NCBI RefSeq assembly: GCF_039523415.1
Contig: NZ_BAAAFG010000001.1
Span: 124,001 to 188,000, forward strand
Reading direction: 5' to 3'
Source of the DNA: Gangjinia marincola
GTDB taxonomy: Bacteria > Bacteroidota > Bacteroidia > Flavobacteriales > Flavobacteriaceae
DNA length: 64,000 nt
Notes under the pieces: model-generated
What the model saw: the letters and a program-made list of their open reading frames with translations, nothing else
What the model was told of the DNA's origin: nothing
The model's database searches: none
Made by a program: the position numbers and the translations under genes
Shown here: piece after piece, positions 55,702-63,960 of the stretch
Layout of the letters: the number at the start of each line of letters is the position of its first letter
How positions within the stretch are numbered: the first letter of the stretch is position 1

Positions 55702-57129
55702 TTGACTGTTTCTGATTTCTACAAAGCTTTAAAAGAAAAATTTCCGTTTGAGCCCACCACTTCTCAAGATATTACTCTTCAAAAGCTGGCCGCTTTTGTG
55801 CTTGACGATGCAGCCGAAGAGATTTTTTTACTCAAAGGATATGCAGGTACCGGAAAAACAACCTTGATTGGAACGTTGGTAAATAGTTTGTGGAAAGCAA
55901 AGAAAAAATTTAGCCTTACAGCTCCAACGGGAAGAGCCGCTAAGGTGATAACTAACTACTCAAATCAAGAAGCTTCAACCATTCATAGAAAGATCTATTT
56001 ACCCAAAAATGAAAGGGGAACCGGAGTTACTTTTTCATTGAAGCAGAACAAACAGCGGGATACTATTTTTTTAGTTGATGAAGCCTCTATGATTTCAGAT
56101 GTAGGCGGAGACAGCAAGCTATTTGAAAATGGTTCCTTATTAGACGATCTTGTGCAATACGTCTACAGTGGTAAAGGCTGCAAACTCATTTTAATAGGTG
56201 ACACCGCGCAATTGCCGCCTGTAAAAATGCAGTTGAGCCCAGCATTGGATGAAAAACTTCTTAGACTTCAATATCATAAAGAGATAGTTCACGTAGAATT
56301 AAATGAGGTGGTGCGCCAAAGCTTGCAAAGTGATATTTTGAGAAATGCGACCAGAATTAGAGAATACATTGAAGATGAATTATACGATGCATTTCATTTT
56401 TCCTTAACCGGAAAAAAGGATCTGGAACGATTAAGCACGGGGCAGGATATTATGGATGCTATTGAAGATGCCTATCGAACCGAAGGTCACGAAGAGACCA
56501 CATTCATCGTGCGTTCTAACAAACGGGCCAATCAATACAATGTTCAAATACGATCCAGAATATTATTCAAAGAAGAAGAGGTCGCTGTAGGTGATTATTT
56601 GATGGTGGTGAAAAATAATTATTTTTGGGTTAAGCCAACCTCAGACGCAGGTTTTATTGCTAATGGTGACCTTATTGAAATCTTGCAAATCTATTCATTT
56701 AAAGAACTTTACGGATTTAGGTTCGCAAAGGTGAGTGTTAGGATGGTGGATTATCCCAAGATGGCGTCATTTGATACAACTATACTTTTGGATACACTCA
56801 CCTCCAATTCGCCATCCTTAACCTATGAGGAGTCAAATGCGTTATACCTAGAGGTCCAAAAAGACTACGCTGATGAGAAGTCTAACTACAAAAAATACAT
56901 GGGCGTTAAAAAAAGCCCTTATTTCAATGCACTGCAAGTTAAGTTTAGCTATGCTGTTACCTGTCATAAATCGCAGGGAGGGCAGTGGAGTAAGGTGTTT
57001 GTAGAGCAGCCCTATCTACCTAATGGGATGGACAAAGATTATCTTCGCTGGTTATACACAGCAATCACCAGAGCCAAGGATAAACTCTATCTCATTGGTT
57101 TTAAAGACGACATGTTTGAAGAAGTTTAA
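55702..57129 (+). CDS. RecD-like ATP-dependent DNA helicase
   Basis: 475 aa from a TTG. Superfamily 1 helicase motifs appear in order: Walker A LKGYAGTGKTTLIG (about residue 44), motif Ia TAPTGRAAKV, Walker B IFLVDEASM, GDTAQLPPV (motif III) and the C-terminal TCHKSQGGQW (motif V) with YTAITRAKDKLYLIG (motif VI). This is a stand-alone RecD2-like or PIF1-type helicase without RecBC partners nearby. It likely acts in DNA repair or replication restart. Confidence 0.93.
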   Translation: MTVSDFYKALKEKFPFEPTTSQDITLQKLAAFVLDDAAEEIFLLKGYAGTGKTTLIGTLVNSLWKAKKKFSLTAPTGRAAKVITNYSNQEASTIHRKIYLPKNERGTGVTFSLKQNKQRDTIFLVDEASMISDVGGDSKLFENGSLLDDLVQYVYSGKGCKLILIGDTAQLPPVKMQLSPALDEKLLRLQYHKEIVHVELNEVVRQSLQSDILRNATRIREYIEDELYDAFHFSLTGKKDLERLSTGQDIMDAIEDAYRTEGHEETTFIVRSNKRANQYNVQIRSRILFKEEEVAVGDYLMVVKNNYFWVKPTSDAGFIANGDLIEILQIYSFKELYGFRFAKVSVRMVDYPKMASFDTTILLDTLTSNSPSLTYEESNALYLEVQKDYADEKSNYKKYMGVKKSPYFNALQVKFSYAVTCHKSQGGQWSKVFVEQPYLPNGMDKDYLRWLYTAITRAKDKLYLIGFKDDMFEEV

Positions 57130-57164
57130 GTTTAACTTTTTTTTAATAGTAGGGTAAAAAACAG

Positions 57165-57172
57165 TATTTTTG
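57165..57172 (+). promoter_or_regulatory. -7 box of the kdsB-kdnB fusion gene
   Basis: TATTTTTG, a perfect TAnnTTTG box, 25 bases before the TTG start at 57198. Confidence 0.5.
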
Positions 57173-57197
57173 AAATTGAACTCAAAAAGCCATTCAC

Positions 57198-59075
57198 TTG
57201 ACTGACCAAAAGCTGAACGTGATCGCGATGATCCCTGCGCGATATGCGGCTACTCGATTTCCGGGCAAACTCATGCAGGATTTAGGAGGTAAAACCGTCA
57301 TCTTACGAACGTATGAAGCTACTATTGCCACACAATTATTTGATGAAGTCTACGTAGTAACCGATAGCGACATCATCTTTACTGAAATCACAAATGCCGG
57401 TGGTAAAGCCATCATGAGTGAGAAGGAGCATGACTGCGGAAGCGATCGAATAGCAGAAGCTGTTGAGGGTATGGATGTAGATATCGTCGTAAATGTTCAG
57501 GGAGATGAGCCTTTTACAGATAAAGAAAGTCTAGAAAAAGTACTTTCGGTATTCTACGCCGAAGATGCCGAAAGGATCGATCTGGCATCTCTTATGACAC
57601 CCATTACAAACTTTGAAGAGATCACTAATGCCAACACGGTAAAAGTGATTACAGATAGAGACGATTTTGCCTTATATTTTTCTAGGTCTCCCATTCCGTA
57701 CCCGCGTGATCAAAAAACAGATGCCACCTATTTTAAACATAAAGGAATTTACGCCTTTAGGAAAGAAGCCTTAATGGATTTTTATCGCTTACCTATGAGA
57801 AGCATTGAAGCTTCAGAAAAAATAGAGTGTATTCGCTACCTGGAGTATGGTAAAAATATCAAGATGGTCGTTTCTAATGTAGAAGGAGTCGAGATTGATA
57901 CTCCTGATGATCTGGCTGAAGCTAATGCGATACTACTTAATAAAAAGCCTTCAGGTACCGTAGATGAAGATCCCACGGTTTCAGAATATGATAAGCAGGA
58001 AAAATACAAAAACTTCCCAATGGTTCCTCGCGTTGTTTATGGTAAAGGATCCTTCAATCAACTTTCAGAAATTGTTGAACAAAAGCGTATTACAGGGGCA
58101 GCATTTATCTACCTGATAGATGATGTGTTTGAAAACAGTACAGATCTTACTTGCAGAATAAAACTAAAGGGGAATGACGAAATTATTTTTGTTTCTGCTA
58201 AAGAAGAACCAAAGACAAGCCAGGTGGATGAGATTGTCCAACGACTTAAATCGTCCTACACCTTAATGCCTGGAGGGATTATTGGCATAGGAGGCGGAAC
58301 CATTTTAGACCTTACCAAGGCCGTGTCCATCATGCTGAAGAATCCCGGTAAAGCCGAAGACTATCAAGGATGGGATTTAGTTAAAATACCATCAGTATAC
58401 CACGTTGGAATTCCAACGATATCAGGTACTGGATCAGAAATTTCACGAACTACAGTATTGACCGGCCCAACCAGAAAGCTTGGGATTAATTCAGATTTTA
58501 CTCCCTTTGATCAGGTGATCCTGGATCCAGATTTAACCCAAGGTGTGCCTAAGCATCAGTGGTTTTATACGGCTATGGATTGTTATATCCACTGCATTGA
58601 ATCCTTAAACGGCCATTTTCTCAATGCATTTAGTCAAAGCTATGGTGAAAAAGCCCTGGAGTTGTGTCATGAGGTATTTTTAAATAATCTGTCTGACTCT
58701 AAAAAGCGCGAAATGCTTATGATGGCCTCTTGGCATGGTGGAATGAGTATTGCCTATTCACAAGTGGGTATTGCTCACGCAATGAGTTATGGATTATCTT
58801 ATGTGTTAGGCACCAAACATGGGATTGGGAATTGTATCGTATTTGATCATTTAGAAGAATACTATCCTACAGGGGTTAAACTCTTTAAAGAAATGAAAGA
58901 GAAGCACAACATTGTTTTACCCCAGGGATTATGCAAAGGCTTATCAGATAAAGATATTAATACTATGATCCAGGTAGCCATGAGTTTAGATCCGCTTTGG
59001 GAAAATGCCTTAGGAAAAAACTGGCGGAATCAAATTAATGCAGAGGTCTTGGAGCGGATGTATCGGAAGATGTGA
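57198..59075 (+). CDS. fusion of CMP-Kdo synthetase (KdsB) and iron-type alcohol dehydrogenase (KdnB-like)
   Basis: 625 aa from a TTG. Residues 1-248 are a complete Kds[16 protein letters not shown], the VYVVTDSD strand, GSDRIAEA and NVQGDEPF. A polar linker (about 249-270) leads into a type III iron-dependent alcohol dehydrogenase (about 273-625) with the NAD loop [13 protein letters not shown] (362-374), [16 protein letters not shown], and metal ligands D461, H465, H527 and H541. KdnB in Shewanella oxidises Kdo C8 on the way to 8-amino-Kdo, and KdsB activates the sugar with CMP, so both act on the same lipopolysaccharide precursor. The fusion is uninterrupted in one frame. Confidence 0.88.
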   Translation: MTDQKLNVIAMIPARYAATRFPGKLMQDLGGKTVILRTYEATIATQLFDEVYVVTDSDIIFTEITNAGGKAIMSEKEHDCGSDRIAEAVEGMDVDIVVNVQGDEPFTDKESLEKVLSVFYAEDAERIDLASLMTPITNFEEITNANTVKVITDRDDFALYFSRSPIPYPRDQKTDATYFKHKGIYAFRKEALMDFYRLPMRSIEASEKIECIRYLEYGKNIKMVVSNVEGVEIDTPDDLAEANAILLNKKPSGTVDEDPTVSEYDKQEKYKNFPMVPRVVYGKGSFNQLSEIVEQKRITGAAFIYLIDDVFENSTDLTCRIKLKGNDEIIFVSAKEEPKTSQVDEIVQRLKSSYTLMPGGIIGIGGGTILDLTKAVSIMLKNPGKAEDYQGWDLVKIPSVYHVGIPTISGTGSEISRTTVLTGPTRKLGINSDFTPFDQVILDPDLTQGVPKHQWFYTAMDCYIHCIESLNGHFLNAFSQSYGEKALELCHEVFLNNLSDSKKREMLMMASWHGGMSIAYSQVGIAHAMSYGLSYVLGTKHGIGNCIVFDHLEEYYPTGVKLFKEMKEKHNIVLPQGLCKGLSDKDINTMIQVAMSLDPLWENALGKNWRNQINAEVLERMYRKM

Positions 59076-59413
59076 TCACTCCATATTCTCTCGATCAGGC
59101 AACGTATGTTTCTGTAAAATTCGCTTCCCTTATTTTTTGACGTCAGGATTCTTTTTAATCGCATATAATAATTCGCCTGCTCTTTTTCCTGCTTGATCGG
59201 CGTCCAGGATAGGAGCGGGGTAGTTTACTCTCAGTGTAATGTTGTGCATCTTTTATTCAATTGGCATCATGAGCCAAGGTTCATGGATAAATCCTTTCGA
59301 AATTTCTCGTACATCCGGGACCATTCTTTGATAAAGATGCCTTCTGGGTCTACTTCTTAGCTGTTTTTCACCGGACTGTAACTTCGAATGGTATTAATTC
59401 CGGTGGTCCCTGC
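59076..59413 (-). pseudogene. C-terminal remnant of a cryptochrome/photolyase-family gene
   Basis: Reading the minus strand, recognisable FAD-domain end sequence is split over two frames: GTTGINTIRSYSPVKNS, stop, EVDPEGIFIKEWSRMYEK, then a shift into KGFIHEPWLMMPIE, stop, KMHNITLRVNYPAPILDAD, AGELLYAIKKNPDVKK, stop, GKRILQKHTLPDRENME. Three in-frame stops and one frameshift are present, and the N-terminal 3/4 of the gene is missing. The terminal TGA (59078-59076) touches the end of the kdsB-kdnB gene. Confidence 0.8.
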
Positions 59414-59451
59414 TTTTTATAATTAAGGATCAAATGAGAGAAGATTAAAAA

Positions 59452-59492
59452 ATAAAGCAATAGCGAAGGTTGCCCGTTTGCTATTGCTTTAT
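59452..59492 (-). terminator. terminator of the minus-strand photolyase-side genes
   Basis: A perfect 13-bp inverted repeat, ATAAAGCAATAGC (59452-59464) with GCTATTGCTTTAT (59480-59492) and a 15-base loop. On the minus strand it is followed by a T-run (the complement of the A-run at 59446-59452), so it ends transcripts coming from the right. Confidence 0.82.
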
Positions 59493-59552
59493 GGATGGGT
59501 TCATGATTCTGTAGCCGTAAGTCGCGCTTAAGCCACACTCATCAAGGAGAGA

Positions 59553-59915
59553 TTATTCTTGATTGTAAAAATAATTTGTCTCGGTAATTTTACCATTTTC
59601 TACTTTATAGAGGCAAAGCTCATCCATTTTTTGGCGTCCCTTGTCTTTAAAGGTTGCATCCATTTTCATATTAACCGAAAAATACCCATCAGAAACCATT
59701 GGGTCACTGATGTGACCATCGTGATATTCTTCAATACTATTTTGTCATTCTTCGTATTCTTTAATAATGCTGTCCCTACCCTGAGTTTCATTATTCGGAA
59801 CCCAGCTGGCTTCTTTGCTTACGGCGTTTTCATGATACAGTTCATTGTAGCATTTTTTGTAATCACCCTCTCGGCACCACTGTACTAACTTGTCGGCAAC
59901 TTGTTTTGTGTTCAT
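59553..59915 (-). pseudogene. SnoaL/NTF2-like gene with one in-frame stop
   Basis: The frame from ATG (59915) to TAA (59553) is 121 codons: MNTKQVADKLVQWCREGDY.. with ASWVPNNETQGRD, then TGA at codon 57 (59747-59745), then SIEEYHDGHISDPMVSDGYF.. to KVENGKITETNYFYNQE. All other features are those of a SnoaL-like/NTF2 protein of normal length (about 120 aa). A tryptophan codon TGG would remove the stop (EEWQNS), so this is one point change. It may be a young pseudogene or a sequencing error. It lies between the photolyase gene and the terminator. Confidence 0.75.
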
Positions 59916-59978
59916 ATTGGTTGATTTTAAAGTTTATCTAAAAATACAAAAAAGCGATCAGATCGAGTTACAAAACCG

Positions 59979-61289
59979 TTAATTGCTTACCGCCTCTTTG
60001 TAGGTAGATAGACAACGTTCTCTGGCTTCTTTGTGATCTACCATCTTATCCGGATAATCATCAGTATCGTACTCTTCTACCCATTCTTTGATGTATTCAC
60101 GGTCTTTGTCAAACTTGTCTATTTGGGTAGTGGGATTAAAAATCCTGAAATAAGGCGCTGCATCCACACCGCTCCCGGCTGCCCACTGCCAATTCCCCAC
60201 ATTACTGGACTGCTCGTAGTCCAAGAGTTTCTCGGCAAAATAAGCTTCACCCCAGCGCCAGTCGATGAGTAGGTGCTTGCATAAAAAACTGGCGACCAAC
60301 ATACGCACCCGATTGTGCATGTAGCCCGTTTGGTTTAATTGTCGCATTCCGGCATCTACCAAGGGATATCCTGTTTTTCCTTCTTTCCACTTCTCAAACT
60401 CTGCTTCATTATTACGCCATTCAATACGATCATACTTCGATTTAAACGCATTATCAACTGTTTTGGGATAATGATACAGGATCTGCATAAAGAATTCACG
60501 CCAGATGAGTTCGCTCCAAAAAACCTCATTCTTTTCGGCAATAGCCTTTTTAACCATTTTTCGAACGCTTACCGTTCCGAATCGTAAATGTGGGCCCAAA
60601 CGCGACGTACCATAATCTTTGGCAGGGAAGTTTCGGGTATCTTCGTAGTTCTGGATTAGGGTAGGAGTGACTTTATATTTAGGTACTTCAATAGCAGATT
60701 TGGTAAACCCCATATCGCTCAGGGTAAGATTGGGTAACCTAGAGTTTAGATACAGATTATCCATGTACTGGCTAGTATAATGAATGGAAAGTTTATCTTC
60801 GTCAAAATGCTCTTTCCACTTATTTTTGTAGGGCGTATACACTACGTAGGGATAGCCATCTCCCTTTATAATCTCATCTTTTTCAAAGATCACCTGATCT
60901 TTAAAGGTGGTGAAAGTGATGTTTTCTTCGGAAAAATATTCAGCTAATTGCGTATCTCGCTCTTTGGCATAAGGCTCATAATCACGATTGGTAAAGACAT
61001 TTTTGATGTCGTAGTCCTGCCGAAGCTCTTTAAAAATATCTACTGGCTTACCGTAATACATGGCTAGAGAACTCCCGTGTTCTGCCTGAAGCTCCCCGCG
61101 CATGGATTGTAGCGTTTCAAAAATAAAGCTTACCCTGGCGTCATCTTTCGGAAGTTCATCTAAGATATTTTTATCAAAAATAAATATCGGTAGCACCGGA
61201 TAATCACTTTTGAGGGCTTCAAGAAAGCCTATATTATCGTCTAACCTAAGATCGCGCCTAAACCAAAATACCGAAACTTCTTTACTCAT
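59979..61289 (-). CDS. phrB: deoxyribodipyrimidine photolyase
   Basis: 436 aa. The N-terminal alpha/beta antenna domain starts VSVFWFRRDLRLDDN; the C-terminal helical FAD domain shows TSRLGPHLRFG (about residue 225), WREFFMQILYHYP, the tryptophan-rich WRWGEAYFAEKLLDYEQSSN and NWQWAAGSGVDAAP followed by FRIFNPTTQ. It splits UV-made pyrimidine dimers using blue light. The single base before the SDR gene shows it belongs to that run. Confidence 0.96.
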   Translation of the reverse strand: MSKEVSVFWFRRDLRLDDNIGFLEALKSDYPVLPIFIFDKNILDELPKDDARVSFIFETLQSMRGELQAEHGSSLAMYYGKPVDIFKELRQDYDIKNVFTNRDYEPYAKERDTQLAEYFSEENITFTTFKDQVIFEKDEIIKGDGYPYVVYTPYKNKWKEHFDEDKLSIHYTSQYMDNLYLNSRLPNLTLSDMGFTKSAIEVPKYKVTPTLIQNYEDTRNFPAKDYGTSRLGPHLRFGTVSVRKMVKKAIAEKNEVFWSELIWREFFMQILYHYPKTVDNAFKSKYDRIEWRNNEAEFEKWKEGKTGYPLVDAGMRQLNQTGYMHNRVRMLVASFLCKHLLIDWRWGEAYFAEKLLDYEQSSNVGNWQWAAGSGVDAAPYFRIFNPTTQIDKFDKDREYIKEWVEEYDTDDYPDKMVDHKEARERCLSTYKEAVSN

Positions 61290-61290
61290 C

Positions 61291-61989
61291 TTAACTTACG
61301 TTTAACGAGGACATTCCGCCATCTACCCCAAATACCTGTCCTGTGATCCAAGAGCTTTGGTCACTCAATAAAAAAGAAGCAATGTTAGCAATATCATTGG
61401 CTTCACCAACACGTTTTAACGGATGGCGCTCATCCATTTTTTCTTTTTTGCGCTCATTACCTAAAAGCTTGTCAGCTAACGGAGTGTTCGTTAGAGAAGG
61501 GGCAATCACATTGACCCTGAAGCTGGGCGCATACTCTGCTGCCAGTGCCTTAGCAAAACCTTCAATTGCTCCCTTTGCAGCGGCTACACTGGTATGAAAT
61601 GGCATCCCCACTTTTACAGCGACTGTACTAAAAAACACCAAACTCGCCTGGTCAGAATTTTTTAAATGGCCTAATACGGCCTTTACTGTTTTAACCATGC
61701 TAAAAAAATTGAGCTGCATATCTTGTTCTATGGTTTCCAGGCTCATCATTTTAAACGGCTTTAAGTTGATTGTGCCAGGACAGTAGACAAATCCATCAAT
61801 ACGATCTGGCAGCTGACTTACGTCCAGTTCGTCCTTTTCGACATCATATTCAATATGATTTACATCAAGGTTGCCCAAGTTTTCTTTGCTTCTTGAGGCA
61901 ATGTATACATTATGCTGTTCGTGCAGGTCTAGGGCGATTTCAAAACCAATTCCATAGCTACCGCCAATAAGGAGTATATTCTTTTTCAT
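61291..61989 (-). CDS. short-chain dehydrogenase/reductase-fold protein lacking the catalytic Tyr
   Basis: 232 aa. The Rossmann nucleotide motif GGSYGIG (residues 9-15) and the catalytic Ser (S121 in FFSTVAV) and Lys (K139) are present, but the active-site Tyr position is Val (V135 in SVAAAK). The C-terminal SSWITGQVFGVDGGMSS is standard. SDR proteins with this change are likely to be regulatory or to use a different chemistry. It lies between the photolyase and the SRPBCC gene, as in other flavobacterial photolyase operons. Confidence 0.88.
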   Translation of the reverse strand: MKKNILLIGGSYGIGFEIALDLHEQHNVYIASRSKENLGNLDVNHIEYDVEKDELDVSQLPDRIDGFVYCPGTINLKPFKMMSLETIEQDMQLNFFSMVKTVKAVLGHLKNSDQASLVFFSTVAVKVGMPFHTSVAAAKGAIEGFAKALAAEYAPSFRVNVIAPSLTNTPLADKLLGNERKKEKMDERHPLKRVGEANDIANIASFLLSDQSSWITGQVFGVDGGMSSLNVS

Positions 61990-62001
61990 TGTTTGATACG
62001 T

Positions 62002-62499
62002 TTAATTTAAAATATCGTGTTTCGTGATTGCCTCAGGTTGGTACTCACCGAATAGGCTTGTGAGCTGTTCTTTTCTGTAGGCAAATATCTTTTCTAATTT
62101 TGGCTTTACCACGAGTGGATGAGCTAGTTGCCCTAAAAACCCCAGTGGTACAGCATAGTCGATCACATCTTGCATGAGCGTACCCCCATCAATTTCAGTG
62201 ATAAAGTGTTGATGATTCCATAAGGCATACGGACCTTTGACCTGTTCATCTGTAAAAGACACCAATGGATCAACTTGAGTTATTTTAGAAACCCAGGTCG
62301 TATTGAAACCGGGCAAAGGTTTCACCTTGTAGGTAAGCAACTGACCTTCATGCAGGGCTTTATCATTTCCAGAAACGATGGTCATCGCCATATCTGGCGG
62401 AGTCAATTTTTGAAGGTTAGCAGGGTCGGTAAGAAACTCCCATGCTGTTTTAAGCGAAATTGGGACGCGTTGTTGTTTGTTTAAGCGGTATATTTTCAT
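62002..62499 (-). CDS. SRPBCC (START-like) family protein
   Basis: 165 aa. The lipid-cavity fold is recognisable from PISLKTAWEFLTDPANLQKLTPP near the start, YKVKPLPGFNTTWVSKITQ, and the C-terminal helix LVVKPKLEKIFAYRKEQL. These proteins bind hydrophobic ligands or act in ring-cleavage and cofactor chemistry; the ligand is unknown. It is the first gene of the SDR-photolyase run. Confidence 0.85.
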   Translation of the reverse strand: MKIYRLNKQQRVPISLKTAWEFLTDPANLQKLTPPDMAMTIVSGNDKALHEGQLLTYKVKPLPGFNTTWVSKITQVDPLVSFTDEQVKGPYALWNHQHFITEIDGGTLMQDVIDYAVPLGFLGQLAHPLVVKPKLEKIFAYRKEQLTSLFGEYQPEAITKHDILN

Positions 62500-62598
62500 G
62501 TAAAATTAAATCTAGCAGAAAAGTAACGCTAAGCTTGTTTAATGAAAAATTACAAGCGTTAAACAAAAGGTAAATTTAAATCGGAATTCTAATTCCGT

Positions 62599-63030
62599 TT
62601 AAATACGGGTAGGAACCGAAAACCGTTGATTAAACTGCCTGGTGAAGAACACAAAATAGTTATAGAGCTTGTAGTTTACCTCATACCCATAATCTATGCT
62701 GGGATCATAGTCAATCTGCATCATATATAGGTTAGGATTCCAGCGCTGCGGATTAAGAACGCGCTGATTGTATTCTGTTACTAAAAAACGATTACGATTT
62801 TCTAGAAATTGTTGGGAGTAATATCCTTCTGGTCTGGCAATAGAATTAAGAAAAAGATTAAAACCGGGTTCAATGATGATAATTTCGTATTCTAAACTAT
62901 CGTTTGCAATGCGAACCGTATCATTTTCAATATCGGCCTGAGAAGGAGTAGTAGTGCCATTAGATTTAGGCGTCGCACACGCATAAATGCCCAGTGCGAT
63001 GAGTAGAATTACAAGAATGTTCTTTACCAT
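62599..63030 (-). CDS. DUF6146-like lipoprotein
   Basis: 143 aa from the ATG at 63030; an earlier in-frame start adds five residues. The signal peptide ends in GIYAC (lipobox Cys about residue 18). The mature part carries DSLEYEIIIIEPGFNLFLNS, a YYSQQFLENRNRFLVTEYN segment (residues 80-100) and a C-terminal YKLYNYFVFFTRQFN. These are marks of the DUF6146 family found in Bacteroidota. Function unknown. Confidence 0.75.
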   Translation of the reverse strand: MVKNILVILLIALGIYACATPKSNGTTTPSQADIENDTVRIANDSLEYEIIIIEPGFNLFLNSIARPEGYYSQQFLENRNRFLVTEYNQRVLNPQRWNPNLYMMQIDYDPSIDYGYEVNYKLYNYFVFFTRQFNQRFSVPTRI

Positions 63031-63109
63031 AACTTGAAGATACAAAAGGTTGCCCTGAATTATATTTACTTTAAGATAAATGTCACAATTAACATCGTAC
63101 TTATATATG

Positions 63110-63233
63110 GTTAGTTGCGTGTTTCAGCAACTAACTTAGCAAATATTTACCGACCAATAAAGTACGCGAGTCCCGACATTTCGGGATTTGTAAGTAGGCA
63201 AGAACCCAGCAATAAATTACAACGGTGTTGTAA
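63110..63233. repeat. group of three inverted repeats left of the terminal ORF
   Basis: Perfect hairpins in a row: GTTAGTTGC/GCAACTAAC (63110-63118, 63127-63135), TCCCGA/TCGGGA (63171-63176, 63181-63186) and TTACAAC/GTTGTAA (63217-63223, 63227-63233). The stretch 63046-63387 has no gene. The layout resembles the spacer DNA around single unknown genes in flavobacterial genomes. Confidence 0.55.
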
Positions 63234-63387
63234 GTAGTAGTTTTTTTTAGTTAATAATTTCGAATCGTTTGTCTTCAAGTTTTCAAAATCACCTGATTTG
63301 AGTGAGAGTTTCGCAATTCAGGATTTCCTAAAATTTTTAAATTCCGAGTTTAAGTGAATTCACACGTTTGAGTAAATTATTTAAAAA

Positions 63388-63692
63388 TTAAACGAGATCT
63401 TTCATATTAGTTTTGATTCGATTAGAAATCAAATCAAGCTCATCTTGTAAATCGCCAGTATCAAATAAGACAAGCGTATCGTATTTCAATTCAATTTCGG
63501 TTTCATTGTTCTTAAAAGCAATAGACATTTCCTTTGGGAACTTTTCTCCAGCGGTTGAAAATTCTGTACCTGCTTTTCTCATTACTACACTTTGGCCGTC
63601 TTCAGTGTGAATAAAGTAACCATAACGAATAAAAAAAGTAATACATTTTTCCTTGTTTAATAATTCTTTGAATGTGGCTTTTTTCCTTTCAT
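63388..63692 (-). pseudogene. unrecognised gene with a probable one-base frameshift
   Basis: A 64-aa frame begins at an ATG at 63582 (MRKAGTEFSTAGEKF..). The same frame runs on upstream with protein-like sequence (FKELLNKEKCITFFIRYGYF, then IHTEDGQSVV) without any start codon. An ATG at 63692 would supply one if the six-base homopolymer at 63679-63684 had one more base, giving about 101 aa. The family is not recognised. Either the gene is broken, the run was misread, or it is phase variable. A shorter intact 64-aa protein cannot be excluded. Confidence 0.5.
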
Positions 63693-63753
63693 AGTATATT
63701 TTTGTTTGTTTTGACGTTTGTTTTTATTCGTTTTGAGCGCGTTCCGCTATTAG

Positions 63754-63787
63754 GTACAACAGCATAAAAAAAACACAAGCGTTGTAC
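63754..63787. repeat. inverted repeat right of the terminal ORF
   Basis: GTACAAC (63754-63760) and GTTGTAC (63781-63787) around 20 bases. It carries the same GTTGTA core as the repeat at 63217-63233 on the other side of the ORF. No gene is visible between 63693 and the window end. Confidence 0.55.
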
Positions 63788-63934
63788 GTATTGAGACACT
63801 AAAACTATGACTGGCGATTAGTTTCGCTACAAATGTGGATAAGTGTCAGTAAGAGTACTTCAGCTATGCCCAGCATGTACCTGTCGCTGTTAGCTTGAAA
63901 CTAAAATCTCTCTTAAAAAAAAACGTTTCTAAGG

Positions 63935-63960
63935 TTATCCTTCGACAAGCTCAGGATGAC
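63935..63960. repeat. REP-like element, reverse orientation
   Basis: Read on the minus strand it is GTCATCCTGAGCTTGTCGAAGG, another member of the TGAG..GTCGAAG family found at 20687 and 23700. Confidence 0.65.

Noticed and set aside
59559..59888. Plus-strand 109-codon frame rich in Phe/Ile
   Set aside because: It is the shadow of the minus-strand SnoaL-like pseudogene, which has clear family sequence.
63413..63610. Plus-strand frame at the right end
   Set aside because: Serine-rich antisense shadow of the minus-strand ORF.
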